Assembly (NCBI RefSeq): GCF_030814115.1
Contig: NZ_JAUSUP010000002.1
Span: forward strand, 124,001 to 188,000
DNA length: 64,000 nt
Direction: 5' to 3'
DNA from: Alkalibacillus filiformis
GTDB taxonomy: Bacteria; Bacillota; Bacilli; Bacillales; Alkalibacillaceae
Shown: piece by piece, positions 16,856 to 26,120 of the stretch
How positions within the stretch are numbered: the stretch's first letter is position 1
Layout: each line of letters begins with the position of its first letter
Notes under the pieces: model-generated
What the model saw: the letters and a program-made list of their open reading frames with translations, nothing else
Databases searched by the model: none
What the model was told of the DNA's origin: nothing
Made by a program: the position numbers and the translations under genes

Positions 16856-18097
16856 TTAATGAATATGATCAACTGTGTACCCTTCTTCTTCTAAAATCGA
16901 GACAATATGCGGTTCAATGATTAAGTGAGCAGCTCCAACAATGACAAAGTACGTTCTTCCATCATTTGATTGTAGAAACTCATCAATCTGTTCTGCCATA
17001 TTATAGTTTCGATTATCATTTAACTCTTCCATAAACGCCTCTTCATCGTCTGAGACAGTTGCATCTTCATCAAATAAGTAATCAACTAAATCCTCAGGGT
17101 CACCTGCTTTATATAATTCAAACATCTCGCTCATTTCTTGATCAAATTGTTCTAGACTGACTAAAGAATCTTCTAACATTGCCATTTGATACTCTTCTGA
17201 TGGACTAGCTAGTACTTCAAGTTGGGATTCAAACGTTTCTAAAGCTTCGACTTCTTTACCATCAATTGCTGCTTGATTTAAGAAGTACTCATCAACACCG
17301 TGAAGATAGCCTAACTGTTGCAGTCGCAAACTTTGAACTAATGAGGATAGCAACCACGGCTTGTAACGATTGACCATCTCTAGATCCATACCTAGGTCAC
17401 TTATAACTTCATCTAACTGTTCATACACTTCATCAGTAACGTAGTCTTCTATCGTCGTTCCTTCTTCATACATGCCTAATTCTTGTTGTGTTTGCTGCAT
17501 GTCATACATATTCAAGTCATTTAAATCAATTTCTGGCACAACAACATCTGCCTCATCATATGCGGTTTCTATTGACTCATGTAACGGGTAAAAATCTCTC
17601 GTTCCAGCATGAATCGTACCAAGTAAATAAACAGTTGTATCCTCACTCTCTACTTGCCACAAAAAACCACCTGGTCCATCAGGATCACCCAATTGCTGTG
17701 TTTCTATAACGTTAACCCCTTGTTCAGACAGTTGATCTAATAACTCGCTTTGTTCACGGTCCTCTAATAAAGGATTCGCTACAATAATAAATTCTTCTAA
17801 AGAATCAAGTTCCATTATAAAGGAAATATCGTCAATATTGTTGTTCGAGACGTCTAACACTTCAAGATTATAAAGCGCGTCTATACCATTTAAAGATTCG
17901 ATATTTTCACCTGACAAATCAAGTTCCGTGACCGTTTCAACACCACTTTCTGTTAGTTCTTCATTAATCCTTAACTCATCTAATACCGCATTTTCTAAGT
18001 TTTCATCATTAAAAGTAATCGCATCATCTGAACATGCACCTAATAATAATGCAAAAAGAATAACCACTATGTATACTCTTACAGCCTTCAAAACCAT
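16856..18097 (-). CDS. Lipoprotein with leucine-rich repeats fused to a TraB/GumN-like domain
   Basis: 413 residues. A lipoprotein signal ends in the lipobox LLGAC with Cys22, so it should be tethered outside the membrane. Residues about 25-130 carry leucine-rich repeat units (VTELDLSGENIESLNGIDALYNLEVLDVSNNNI). From about 145 on comes a TraB/GumN-type domain: FLWQVESEDTTVYLLGTIHAG, then VVVPEIDL and, near the end, FVIVGAAHLI. The GTIH and GAAH motifs are the two GX2H metal-site motifs of the Tiki/TraB superfamily, suggesting a surface metalloprotease; the repeats would serve recognition. GGAGGGGAGGG lies close to the ATG at 18097; the TTG two codons on would be better spaced. The domain order is clear, the activity is inference. 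Confidence 0.75.
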   Translation of the reverse strand: MVLKAVRVYIVVILFALLLGACSDDAITFNDENLENAVLDELRINEELTESGVETVTELDLSGENIESLNGIDALYNLEVLDVSNNNIDDISFIMELDSLEEFIIVANPLLEDREQSELLDQLSEQGVNVIETQQLGDPDGPGGFLWQVESEDTTVYLLGTIHAGTRDFYPLHESIETAYDEADVVVPEIDLNDLNMYDMQQTQQELGMYEEGTTIEDYVTDEVYEQLDEVISDLGMDLEMVNRYKPWLLSSLVQSLRLQQLGYLHGVDEYFLNQAAIDGKEVEALETFESQLEVLASPSEEYQMAMLEDSLVSLEQFDQEMSEMFELYKAGDPEDLVDYLFDEDATVSDDEEAFMEELNDNRNYNMAEQIDEFLQSNDGRTYFVIVGAAHLIIEPHIVSILEEEGYTVDHIH

Positions 18098-18155
18098 CCC
18101 TCCCCTCCTTAATTATACATGTTTTTCCATCAAACTGTATAATCTCGGGTAAAAA

Positions 18156-18184
18156 TTGACAAAATAAATATTAAAGGTTATAAT
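18156..18184 (+). promoter_or_regulatory. Consensus sigma-A promoter of cshA
   Basis: TTGACA at 18156-18161 and TATAAT at 18179-18184 with exactly 17 bp between them: a perfect consensus. Transcription should begin near 18191, giving a leader of about 215 nt before the cshA start. Confidence 0.85.
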
Positions 18185-18300
18185 AAATCGTCTATACATA
18201 CAATAAGTACTATTGCCGATGTAAAGTTGTGTTGTAAAACATTGCAGAATATAAACTAGGCACGAGTTTTCCAATTTCTGCCGATAAGAAGAAAAGTTAC

Positions 18301-18362
18301 GTAGCTACTATAAATGTAGGATTCCACTTTTTTTCCGACATTTAGCATTAGCTACTTTTTTT
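18301..18362 (+). terminator. Terminator or attenuator in the cshA leader
   Basis: GTAGCTA at 18301 pairs with TAGCTAC at 18349, and TAAATGT at 18311 with ACATTTA at 18338, leaving a small internal loop; seven T follow. It lies inside the leader, between the consensus promoter and cshA, so it could end a short RNA of about 170 nt or act as an attenuator. Confidence 0.7.
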
Positions 18363-18405
18363 ATGTAAATAATATAGGTAAAGAGAATTTTTAGGAGGAA
18401 CAAGT

Positions 18406-19899
18406 TTGAAAACATTTCAGGAATTAAACATTGAGGCAGATGTATTAGATGCATTAGCTAAAATGGGATTTGAAACAACAACACCAATTCAAGCACAAGC
18501 CATTCCAACAGCATTGGAAGGAAAGGACTTAATTGGGCAAGCACAAACAGGTACAGGAAAGACTACAGCATTTGGTGTACCAATGATTCAAAAGATCGAC
18601 CCAAAAAACAAAGACGTACAAGGTATTGTTATTGCACCTACACGTGAACTAGCAATTCAAGTAGCTGAAGAATTAAACCGTATTGGTCACAATAAAGGTG
18701 TACAAACAGTACCAATCTATGGTGGACAGGATATTACTCGTCAAATCAAAGCTCTAAAACGTCGTCCACAACTGATTGCAGCAACTCCAGGTCGTTTATT
18801 AGACCACATCAGAAGACGAACTATTAAGTTACAAAACATCGAAACAGTCGTTTTAGACGAAGCCGATGAAATGCTTAACATGGGATTCATCGAAGATATT
18901 GAGGCAATCTTAGCTGAAATGCCACAGCAGCACCAAACATTACTTTTCTCAGCGACTATGCCTAAGCGTATTCAGCTTCTAGCAGAAAAGTTTATGAATC
19001 AGCCTGAAATTGTCCGTGTTAAATCGAAGCAGTTAACAGTGGACCACATTGATCAATTTTACTATGACGTTAAAGAAAATCAAAAGTTCGATGTTCTTTG
19101 TCGTTCATTAGATATTGAATCTCCTGAGTTAGCGATCATTTTCGGTAGAACGAAAAAACGTGTTGACGAGGTAGTCGAAGGTTTAATGAAACGTGGTTAT
19201 TCTGCTGAAGGTATTCACGGCGATATTCCACAAGTTAAGCGTGAAAAAGTTATTAAACGTTTTAAAGACCAAGCAACTGACATTTTAGTTGCAACAGACG
19301 TTGCAGCTCGTGGCTTAGACATCTCAGGTGTTACTCACGTTTATAACTTTGATTTACCGCAAGACCCAGAAAGTTACGTTCACCGTATTGGACGTACTGG
19401 TCGTGCTGGTGAAAAAGGAAGTGCTTATACGTTTGTCACTCCACGTGAGATGGACCATTTAAAAACCATTGAAAAATTAACGAAGCGCCAAATTGAAAAG
19501 CAATCTTTCCCAACATATAAAGATGTTATGGAAGGCTTACAAGAAGGTGCGATCGAAGAATTAAAACAGACGGTTTGGGCTCATGAAGGTGACAATTATC
19601 GTGAAGCTGCAAAACGTTTACTTTCTGAAGAAGATGCTGTTGATGTTGTCGCTTCAGCAATTAAACTTCTTGCGAAAGAACCAAGCCAAACACCTGTACA
19701 CCTAACAGCTGTTGAACCTTTACGAGGAAAAAGAGTTAAAGGTGGGCAACAAAACAACCGTGGCGGACGCGGTAACCAAAACCGTCGTGGTGGCGGTGGC
19801 GGACGTAGAAACGACCGCGATGGACGTAGACACCGTAATAACCAAAAGCAAGATGGCGGCAACAGACGCAACAATAATAACCGTAAGAAAAATCAATAA
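18406..19899 (+). CDS. cshA: DEAD-box RNA helicase CshA
   Basis: 497 residues. Q-motif and motif I ([12 protein letters not shown]), [14 protein letters not shown], motif [11 protein letters not shown], motif III SATMP and motif [12 protein letters not shown] are all present, followed by the DEAD_assoc-like region and a basic Arg/Gly/Asn-rich tail (about 45 residues with RGG and RRN repeats) for RNA binding. CshA unwinds RNA duplexes, joins the RNA degradosome and supports ribosome assembly, especially in the cold. Start is TTG with AGGAGG 7 nt upstream. A long leader with a perfect promoter and internal hairpin suggests post-initiation control. A terminator follows, convergent with the GntR gene. 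Confidence 0.92.
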   Translation: MKTFQELNIEADVLDALAKMGFETTTPIQAQAIPTALEGKDLIGQAQTGTGKTTAFGVPMIQKIDPKNKDVQGIVIAPTRELAIQVAEELNRIGHNKGVQTVPIYGGQDITRQIKALKRRPQLIAATPGRLLDHIRRRTIKLQNIETVVLDEADEMLNMGFIEDIEAILAEMPQQHQTLLFSATMPKRIQLLAEKFMNQPEIVRVKSKQLTVDHIDQFYYDVKENQKFDVLCRSLDIESPELAIIFGRTKKRVDEVVEGLMKRGYSAEGIHGDIPQVKREKVIKRFKDQATDILVATDVAARGLDISGVTHVYNFDLPQDPESYVHRIGRTGRAGEKGSAYTFVTPREMDHLKTIEKLTKRQIEKQSFPTYKDVMEGLQEGAIEELKQTVWAHEGDNYREAAKRLLSEEDAVDVVASAIKLLAKEPSQTPVHLTAVEPLRGKRVKGGQQNNRGGRGNQNRRGGGGGRRNDRDGRRHRNNQKQDGGNRRNNNNRKKNQ

Positions 19900-19905
19900 T
19901 ATAGC

Positions 19906-19947
19906 AAAAGCTCGGTTTAGATTATTAAATCTAAACTGAGCTTTTTT
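19906..19947 (+). terminator. Terminator between cshA and the GntR gene
   Basis: AAAAGCTC-G-GTTTAGAT pairs with ATCTAAAC-T-GAGCTTTT with one mismatch, followed by T. The stem is nearly symmetrical, so it may serve both convergent genes. Confidence 0.88.
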
Positions 19948-19959
19948 ATATCTTTATAA

Positions 19960-20694
19960 TTACCTACTTAATACTGATGTCACTTCGTATTGATCTGACC
20001 TTAGAACAATTCTCGAACATTCTAGTGGCAAATCATTAGGGCCAAATGTTTGTTGGTCTAAGTATAATACAGGGTCACCCACTTTTAAATTTAACAATCT
20101 CGCTTCTTCTTCATTCAAGGCTTTAGCTGCAAAGCTTCTTACACCATATGTTATTTCAACTTCAGCACATTCTTCAATTACTTTAAATAAACCTTTTTCA
20201 TTTATATTAGCTCGGTCTACTCCTGGACACCTGTCCATCGACACCCAATTTTCAATAATAATAGCAGGTTCATGATCAACCTTCCTAACCCGTTTAACGT
20301 AATAAACTAAATTATATAACCCAACCTCTAACTTATTTTGCACCCATTCACTTGGTTGCATCACCTTATACGAGACAACATCCGTGTCAAAGTAATACCC
20401 TTTTATCTCCATTGCCTCAGCAAATGAAACAAGTTCTTGAGCAAAAGGGTATGAGATTTTCTGCTTTCTTACAAATGTCCCTTTTCCTTGAACTTGTTCA
20501 AGTAAGCCTTGCTTCAGAAGTTTAGCAATTGCTTTTCTTACTGTACCGCGACTTACATTTAACTGATGCGCTAATTCCTCTTCAGCTGGTAGTTTATAAC
20601 CTTCTTTCCACTTTCCTAAGTTGATATGTTCAGTCATCCACTTGGCAATTTGCTGGTATAATGGCTTACCATCATTCTGTTTAACAAACTTCAT
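19960..20694 (-). CDS. GntR/HutC-family regulator with UTRA domain
   Basis: 244 residues. The N-terminal winged helix has the GntR signature KPLYQQIAKWM ... YKLPAEEELAHQLNVSRGTVRKAIAKLLKQGLLEQVQGKGTFV. The C-terminal UTRA ligand domain ends in NLKVGDPVLYLDQQTF and LECSRIVLRSDQYEV. Members of this subfamily repress sugar or amino-sugar genes and bind the inducer in UTRA. No obvious target operon is adjacent; the neighbour upstream on the same strand is an SDR gene with its own terminator. AGAGAGGG precedes the ATG. The ligand cannot be read. Confidence 0.85.
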   Translation of the reverse strand: MKFVKQNDGKPLYQQIAKWMTEHINLGKWKEGYKLPAEEELAHQLNVSRGTVRKAIAKLLKQGLLEQVQGKGTFVRKQKISYPFAQELVSFAEAMEIKGYYFDTDVVSYKVMQPSEWVQNKLEVGLYNLVYYVKRVRKVDHEPAIIIENWVSMDRCPGVDRANINEKGLFKVIEECAEVEITYGVRSFAAKALNEEEARLLNLKVGDPVLYLDQQTFGPNDLPLECSRIVLRSDQYEVTSVLSR

Positions 20695-20737
20695 CCATAA
20701 TCCCTCTCTACACTCTGTTCCAGTATAATATGTAGCT

Positions 20738-20767
20738 TGAAAAAAGACAGGTTATTCACCTGTCTTT
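20738..20767 (-). terminator. Rho-independent terminator of the SDR gene
   Basis: AAAGACAGG / CCTGTCTTT overlapping the stop codon, followed on the minus strand by a T run. Confidence 0.8.
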
Positions 20768-21809
20768 ACGACTTCATAAAGCCTTGTATTATTCTTAAAA
20801 GCACTTGTTCATCCATATTTAAATCTTCTTGGTTCACTTCACTTAATAACTTCTTCGTGTTTGTACGATCAAATGTAATTGAACGGTTTAAATACTGCTT
20901 GAACACTTCTAAAGGTTGGTTTAACTTTTTCTCTTCTTCAGTTATTAAGTGTTCATCTTCATAAGATACAATTTCAACTTGGTGAAAACCTATACCATGT
21001 TTAATCGCTTTAAATATCTCACCGTTTGTTGGTGGATTAGGATTTGTTGCGTGATAAATGGTACCCGGCTCCCCTGACGTTAAGCTTAAAGCTAAAATGT
21101 CAATTACGAAATTTACAGGAACTAAATTGGAGACTGTATCACGTTCAATAAGCAAACGATAACTTTGTTTATCTTGTTTACGTTCCGCGCGCTTTTTCAA
21201 CAACTGCACAGTACGTAAAATTCCATACAACCCAAATGTCGTATCCGCTTCACCTGTAGATGAATCCCCTATGATAATAGCTGGGCGAACAATAATGACA
21301 TCTAAATCATCTTTATAAGACATGACTAAATGCTCTGCGTGACACTTACTTTCTTCATATGCATTAACGAACTCATTGTCTATCGAATGTAGTTTCTCAT
21401 GCCCTTCCGTTGATTCACCTAGCGTATAAGCTGTACTAACGTGAATAAACCTCTTCACCTGTAATTGCTTAGCTACTTCTAGAACACGTTCTGTTCCTTT
21501 TAAATTAATGTTAAAAACTAAATCACGCTCTGACTCGTCAAAGGATAAATAAGCTGCTGTGTGATAAACAGCATCTATTTTCCCTTTTAGCTGAATAGCT
21601 GTATCAGGTGAGATTCCTAATCCTTCATCTAACAAGTCCCCTTCAACGACGTTAATTTGATCGTGTCGATGGTGTGGAATTTGGTTGTACACACCTTCTA
21701 ACTTCTGTTTATTTCGCACTAATAAATAGACGTGATGATTTTCATTCACTAACCGCTGAACTAAATTAGTTCCTAGGAACCCTGTTGCTCCCGTAATTAA
21801 TATATTCAT
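20766..21809 (-). CDS. Extended SDR, thioester-reductase/epimerase-like
   Basis: 347 residues. ILITGATGFLGTNLVQRL is the NAD(P)-binding Rossmann loop; VYHTAAYLSF, FIHVSTAYTLG and the catalytic YEESKCHAE (Tyr-x3-Lys) follow, then VRPAIIIGDSSTGE. These match the NAD_binding_4/male-sterility branch, which includes thioester reductase domains and fatty acyl reductases; no carrier-protein or adenylation domain is fused, so it acts alone. Substrate unknown, possibly an acyl thioester or a nucleotide sugar. The ATG lies some 10 nt after a weak GGGTTTGAGG. It is monocistronic as judged by its terminator. Confidence 0.75.
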   Translation of the reverse strand: MNILITGATGFLGTNLVQRLVNENHHVYLLVRNKQKLEGVYNQIPHHRHDQINVVEGDLLDEGLGISPDTAIQLKGKIDAVYHTAAYLSFDESERDLVFNINLKGTERVLEVAKQLQVKRFIHVSTAYTLGESTEGHEKLHSIDNEFVNAYEESKCHAEHLVMSYKDDLDVIIVRPAIIIGDSSTGEADTTFGLYGILRTVQLLKKRAERKQDKQSYRLLIERDTVSNLVPVNFVIDILALSLTSGEPGTIYHATNPNPPTNGEIFKAIKHGIGFHQVEIVSYEDEHLITEEEKKLNQPLEVFKQYLNRSITFDRTNTKKLLSEVNQEDLNMDEQVLLRIIQGFMKS

Positions 21810-21929
21810 AAAAAAGCCTCAAACCCTTTCTAATAATCGAACCGTAACATAATAAATATACTTAGTATTAATACTTCTAACACTAGTTTATAACGCAAGA
21901 CTACAAAAATCTACAAATTCAACCAAACA

Positions 21930-22004
21930 TTTTGTAATGATCCACTCCATCTAGAATAAAACTTTTGTAACCGTTAACAAGTCGCATTTATTAAAATTTT
22001 GTAA
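21930..22004 (+). promoter_or_regulatory. Three phased TTTTGTAA repeats upstream of the OFA carrier
   Basis: TTTTGTAA occurs at 21930, 21963 and 21997, that is 33 and 34 bp apart, near three helical turns. The inverted form TACAAAAA is at 21902. The rest of the 257-bp gap is AT-rich without other features. Binding by a regulator is inference. Confidence 0.4.
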
Positions 22005-22081
22005 ATTTTCTATTTATTTGTCTAGAAATACGTAGTACAATAAAAACTATCCCAAAAATCGACATATTGGAGGTAATAATC

Positions 22082-23341
22082 ATGGCAAACAAAAATCGTT
22101 GGTTAATCGCATTATCTGCCATTGCAATCCACCTATCCATTGGTGCTTCATATGCTTATAGTGTTTATACGAATCCTATTCATGATACTATTGGTTGGTC
22201 TACTGGACAAATCACATTAGCCTTTACTATTATGATGGGTCTAGCTGGTTTTGCTGCAGCATTTTTCGGTCCGTTTGTTGAAAAACAGGGCCCGAGACGT
22301 TCAGCGATCTTCGCTGCCGTATTATTTGGTATTGGTCAGGCCGGTTCTGGACTAGCTGTTGCCATAGACTCACACATTTTATTCTTACTTATGTACGGAT
22401 TTGCAAGTGGTTTAGGCTTAGGTATTGGGTACATTTCACCTGTTTCTACTCTCGTTAAATGGTTCCCGGACCGAAGAGGGTTAGCGACTGGAATGGCTGT
22501 GTTAGGATTTGGTACAGGTGCATTAATCACAGCCCCTGTAGCAGAAATTTTAATGAATGCTGTTGGTGTATCATCAACATTTTACATATTAGGGGTTGGT
22601 TATTTCATTGTGATCATTTTAGGCGCCTCTTACATTGCCCCACCTCCTGAAGGTTGGATGCCAGCTAAAATGAAACGTGATATAGCTTCCGGTGAGAAAG
22701 TCGTTAAGAAAGACTTAGCACAAATGACAGCGAAACAAGCGGTTAAATCTAGACGTTTTTGGATGTTATGGTCCATGATGTTAATTAACACGACAGCTGG
22801 TATTATGATTATTTCAGTTGCATCACCAATGGCTCAGGAAGTTGTTGGGCTTTCAGCAGCAGCTGCTGCAACAATGGTAGGAATCATGGGGATCTTTAAT
22901 GGTGGTGGTCGCCTCGGTTGGGCTGCTTTATCAGACTATGTTGGACGACCTGCCATTTTTATAACATTCTTTGCATTGCAACTCGTTGCATTTATTTCAT
23001 TTCCAAACATCACAAGCGTACTATTATTCCAAGCTTTAATCTTTATTGTCGTTAGTTGTTACGGAGGTGGATTTTCAAACTTACCTGCCTTTATCGGTGA
23101 CATGTTTGGAACGAAAAACTTAGGTGCGATTCATGGGTATCTTCTAACGACATGGTCCTTAGGTGGAATTATTGGTCCAAGTGTCGTAACACAGATCTAT
23201 AGCCGTACAGGAAGTTATATGCCTGTCTTCTACATGTTCATGGCACTGATGGCAGCTGCTTTAATAATCGCATTATTATTACAACTCGATATTAAGCGCC
23301 AAGAAAAACAAAGTGTTAAAGAAGAAGAAATGATTGCTTAA
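22082..23341 (+). CDS. OFA-family MFS transporter (oxalate/formate antiporter-like)
   Basis: 419 residues, twelve predicted helices. The first helix reads IALSAIAIHLSIGASYAYSV and the loop after helix 2 has FFGPFVEKQGPRR; FASGLGLGIGYISPVSTLVKWFPDRRGLATG is the family signature shared by OxlT-like proteins (YhjX group). They exchange organic anions such as oxalate, formate, pyruvate or lactate; the actual substrate is not readable. GGAGGT lies 7 nt before the ATG at 22082; the in-frame TTG at 22067 overlaps that site and is rejected. A compact terminator follows. Three phased TTTTGTAA repeats upstream hint at specific regulation. Confidence 0.82.
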   Translation: MANKNRWLIALSAIAIHLSIGASYAYSVYTNPIHDTIGWSTGQITLAFTIMMGLAGFAAAFFGPFVEKQGPRRSAIFAAVLFGIGQAGSGLAVAIDSHILFLLMYGFASGLGLGIGYISPVSTLVKWFPDRRGLATGMAVLGFGTGALITAPVAEILMNAVGVSSTFYILGVGYFIVIILGASYIAPPPEGWMPAKMKRDIASGEKVVKKDLAQMTAKQAVKSRRFWMLWSMMLINTTAGIMIISVASPMAQEVVGLSAAAAATMVGIMGIFNGGGRLGWAALSDYVGRPAIFITFFALQLVAFISFPNITSVLLFQALIFIVVSCYGGGFSNLPAFIGDMFGTKNLGAIHGYLLTTWSLGGIIGPSVVTQIYSRTGSYMPVFYMFMALMAAALIIALLLQLDIKRQEKQSVKEEEMIA

Positions 23342-23364
23342 GAGGGGGACAACCCCTCTTTTTT
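23341..23364 (+). terminator. Rho-independent terminator of the OFA carrier gene
   Basis: AGAGGGG / CCCCTCT with a short loop and TTTTTT, beginning at the stop codon. Confidence 0.88.
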
Positions 23365-23443
23365 AATTTATCTTCTATTTCGCCTCTTCCGCCCATAACC
23401 TTTAACAAGGGAAATTATCACGTTGTTGGGAGGGGTTAACAAA

Positions 23444-24436
23444 ATGAGTATATTACAACTAATTAAACGGACAATTCCCTTTTTCATTTCAAGAATAATA
23501 GTTTACCTCATCTTTGGAGCAATTTCACTAATTTTTCTAGGACTAATGCTCGGTTTAGGAATCTTACTGTTTAGATGGTTTGAGTTCGCTTCTGGTTTCT
23601 TCATTTTCCTAATGATTATTACATTCTTCGGTGTACTAGGTCTTTTACGATTTATCGAACGGTATTTCCTTTATATGGTCAAGGTAGGTCATATAGCGGT
23701 TGTTACTGAATTGTTACGTAAAGGCTCAGTACCAGATGGAAAAAGTCAAATTAGTTACGGTAAAGATCAAGTAGTCAACAACTTTGGCTCAGCGAATGTG
23801 GCCTTTGTCGTTGATAAAATTATTTATGGAGCAGTTAAGCAAATTCAACGTTGGTTAATGAGAATCGGGAACTTCCTCAACTTCATTCCAGGTGCCAAAA
23901 ACATAATCGGGATTTTAAGCAAGGTTATGGCCGTCAGTCTTCGCTATGTTGATGAAGCAATCTTAAGCTATATCATGCTTAGAAAAAGTGAAGCTAAAGA
24001 TGCAGAATCTGAAAATGAGGAAAGTGTATGGAAAAATGCTTGTGATGGAGTAGTCCTTTATGCACAGAGCTGGAAAAAGATTATTATAACAGCTGCTGGA
24101 ATTGTAGCATTTGTCTACATTCTTAATATTGCAGTCTTTTTAATCACTGTGTTCCCACTGATGGCTCTGGCTTCTACGATTACCGACAATGCTGGTGCAG
24201 CTGGAATACTAGGGTATTTTGCAATTATCGGGGCATATATTATCACTTCGATGGTTAAGCGTGCCTTTGTTGATCCAATCGCTATGATTGCGATGGTAAG
24301 AACTTATCAATTAAACATTGAAGATATGGAGCCTAGCATAGACTTACAACAAAAACTTCTTAATGTATCATCTAAGTTCAAGCAACTATTTAATAAGAAA
24401 GATGAAGATGTTCAAAAAGCAGAGCAAACAACATAG
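23444..24436 (+). CDS. Polytopic membrane protein of unknown function
   Basis: 330 residues. Helices are predicted near residues 10-35, 45-70, a central amphipathic region, and three more from about 215 to 280 (IITAAGIVAFVYILNIAVFLITVFPLMAL, AAGILGYFAIIGAYIITSMV). The central segment KSQISYGKDQVVNNFGSANVAFVVDKIIYGAVKQIQRWL and the KRAFVDPIAMIAMVRTY stretch look conserved, but I do not recognise a named family. The C-terminal tail is charged and cytosolic. GGGAGGGG before ATG 23444 decides the start over the in-frame TTG at 23423. It is a single gene between terminators. It might be a transport-related or envelope-stress protein; nothing in the sequence fixes this. Confidence 0.6.
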   Translation: MSILQLIKRTIPFFISRIIVYLIFGAISLIFLGLMLGLGILLFRWFEFASGFFIFLMIITFFGVLGLLRFIERYFLYMVKVGHIAVVTELLRKGSVPDGKSQISYGKDQVVNNFGSANVAFVVDKIIYGAVKQIQRWLMRIGNFLNFIPGAKNIIGILSKVMAVSLRYVDEAILSYIMLRKSEAKDAESENEESVWKNACDGVVLYAQSWKKIIITAAGIVAFVYILNIAVFLITVFPLMALASTITDNAGAAGILGYFAIIGAYIITSMVKRAFVDPIAMIAMVRTYQLNIEDMEPSIDLQQKLLNVSSKFKQLFNKKDEDVQKAEQTT

Positions 24437-24444
24437 TAACAAAA

Positions 24445-24478
24445 CAAAGCCCTGGGGGAATCCCCCCCCAGGGCTTTA
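24445..24478. terminator. Bidirectional terminator between convergent genes
   Basis: AAAGCCCTGGGGG pairs with a C-rich arm and CAGGGCTTT. The GC-rich stem sits between the membrane-protein gene and the BCCT gene; T tracts are short on both sides. Confidence 0.8.
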
Positions 24479-24488
24479 ATAACAGCCA

Positions 24489-26120
24489 TTAGTTATTGTT
24501 TTGTTCCGCTTCATCTGTAATAACATCATCTGCGACTTTATTTTCTTCTCTTAAGTCTTCAAGCGCATTATAAATTCTTTCTCTTTCACGTGGTAATGAA
24601 CCATCACCTAATTCCTTAAACAGTGCCCAAATCAAGCAGTACATCATTAAGAACATGAGGATCATGAATGGGAAACCACCGACTAGTGATGCTGTTTGTA
24701 ACGCTCCTAGTCCACCAGCCATCAATAATACGGCTGCAAATGCACCTTCAATGATACCCCAAGTAATACGTAAACCAATTGGTGGGTTCATATTACCTTT
24801 AGACGTTAACATACCAATGACATACGTACCTGAGTCAGATGACGTAATAAAGAAGATTGTTAAAGAAATCATCGCAACTGCAATTAACACAGATGAGAAT
24901 GGGAAGCCTTCTAACAATGCGAAGAACCCTTGTGCTTCGTCTTCGAATACAGCATCCATAATACTATTATCTGTAAAGTGTTCTTGGAATAATGCTGTAC
25001 CCCCGAAAACACTGAACCAGAAAATACTTACAGCAGTCGGCACTAACAACACACCGACAGCAAAGCTACGAATTGTACGACCACGAGATACTCTCGCAAT
25101 AAACGAACCTACGAATGGTGCCCAAGCAATCCACCAAGCCCAGTAGAAGATCGTCCATGCATCATACCAACCATCAGCACCTTCTCCTGCTGCATCAATC
25201 CCGAATGACATTGAAAACAGGTTCTGTAAATAACCACCTGTTGAATGTGTCATAGCTTGTAAAATGAATAAAGTAGGTCCTAAAATAAAGACAAACAATA
25301 GCAATAAACCAGCTACACCTAAGTTTGCTTGGCTTAAAAATTTAATACCTCTGTCAATTCCTGTAGATGTTGAAATAATAGCTAGCAATGTTACAACAAC
25401 AATAATAATTAACCATAAGCCTTCAGAATTCGGAATTCCAAATAGCGTTGAGAAACCACCACCGATTTGCATAACACCTAAACCTAGTGATGTTGAAATA
25501 CCGAATAATGTTGCAATAACACCGATAATGTTAACTGTATTACCCCAAAAACCGTTTAAACGATCACGACCCATTAACGGTTCTAGTGTTGAGCTTAGTA
25601 ACATCGGTAAGCCTTTTCTATATGAGAAATAAGCTAATGATAATGCTACGACCGCATAAATCGCCCATGGGTGCAGTCCCCAGTGGAAAAATGAATATTG
25701 TAATGCTGAGTGCAATGCTTGGGCAGTTCCACCTTCACCATACGCTGGCCAATCATAGTGGTTAATCGGCTCTGAAACACTCCAGAATAATAAACCAATA
25801 CCCATACCTGCACTAAACAACATGGCAAACCATGCTGGTGTGGAATACATCGGTTTTTCATCATCATCCCCTAGTTTAATCTCACCAAGAGGACTTAAAA
25901 TTAAGAAAATCGTCACTAATATAAAGGCACTTCCACCTAAAATAAAAGACCACCCTAGGTTCGTTACCATCCAGTTGAACGTTACCTCAATATAATGGTC
26001 AAAATTAGGTAAAACTGACCCTAAAATAACAAATGCTGAAGCGATAATCAATGAAATGATGAAAGCAGGGGTTTTAGCTGCTTGACTAAATGAGGTTAAC
26101 CCCTTGGTTTTCTTTGACAT
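24489..26120 (-). CDS. BCCT-family transporter, probably glycine betaine or ectoine
   Basis: 543 residues with twelve helices. The diagnostic motifs are GMGIGLLFWSVSEPINHY in helix 3 and the Trp-rich WTIFYWAWWIAWAPFVGSFIARVSRGRT of helix 8. BCCT carriers import betaine, ectoine, choline or carnitine, usually with Na+ (OpuD and EctT in Bacillaceae). The glycine motif form fits the Na+-coupled betaine/ectoine branch. The acidic C-terminal tail (NKVADDVITDEAEQ) may take part in osmosensing. AGGAGGAG precedes the ATG, with TATACT in the upstream region as a possible -10. It joins gbsR and ectAB as an osmoprotection gene. Substrate choice among compatible solutes is not readable. Confidence 0.87.
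   Translation of the reverse strand: MSKKTKGLTSFSQAAKTPAFIISLIIASAFVILGSVLPNFDHYIEVTFNWMVTNLGWSFILGGSAFILVTIFLILSPLGEIKLGDDDEKPMYSTPAWFAMLFSAGMGIGLLFWSVSEPINHYDWPAYGEGGTAQALHSALQYSFFHWGLHPWAIYAVVALSLAYFSYRKGLPMLLSSTLEPLMGRDRLNGFWGNTVNIIGVIATLFGISTSLGLGVMQIGGGFSTLFGIPNSEGLWLIIIVVVTLLAIISTSTGIDRGIKFLSQANLGVAGLLLLFVFILGPTLFILQAMTHSTGGYLQNLFSMSFGIDAAGEGADGWYDAWTIFYWAWWIAWAPFVGSFIARVSRGRTIRSFAVGVLLVPTAVSIFWFSVFGGTALFQEHFTDNSIMDAVFEDEAQGFFALLEGFPFSSVLIAVAMISLTIFFITSSDSGTYVIGMLTSKGNMNPPIGLRITWGIIEGAFAAVLLMAGGLGALQTASLVGGFPFMILMFLMMYCLIWALFKELGDGSLPRERERIYNALEDLREENKVADDVITDEAEQNNN

Noticed and set aside
18191-18300. T-box in the cshA leader
   Set aside because: No conserved T-box sequence (AGGGUGGNACCGCG) is present, and cshA is not an amino-acid gene.
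25264-25632. Long frame antisense to the BCCT gene
   Set aside because: It is the complement of a membrane-protein reading frame and has no ribosome site or recognisable protein features.
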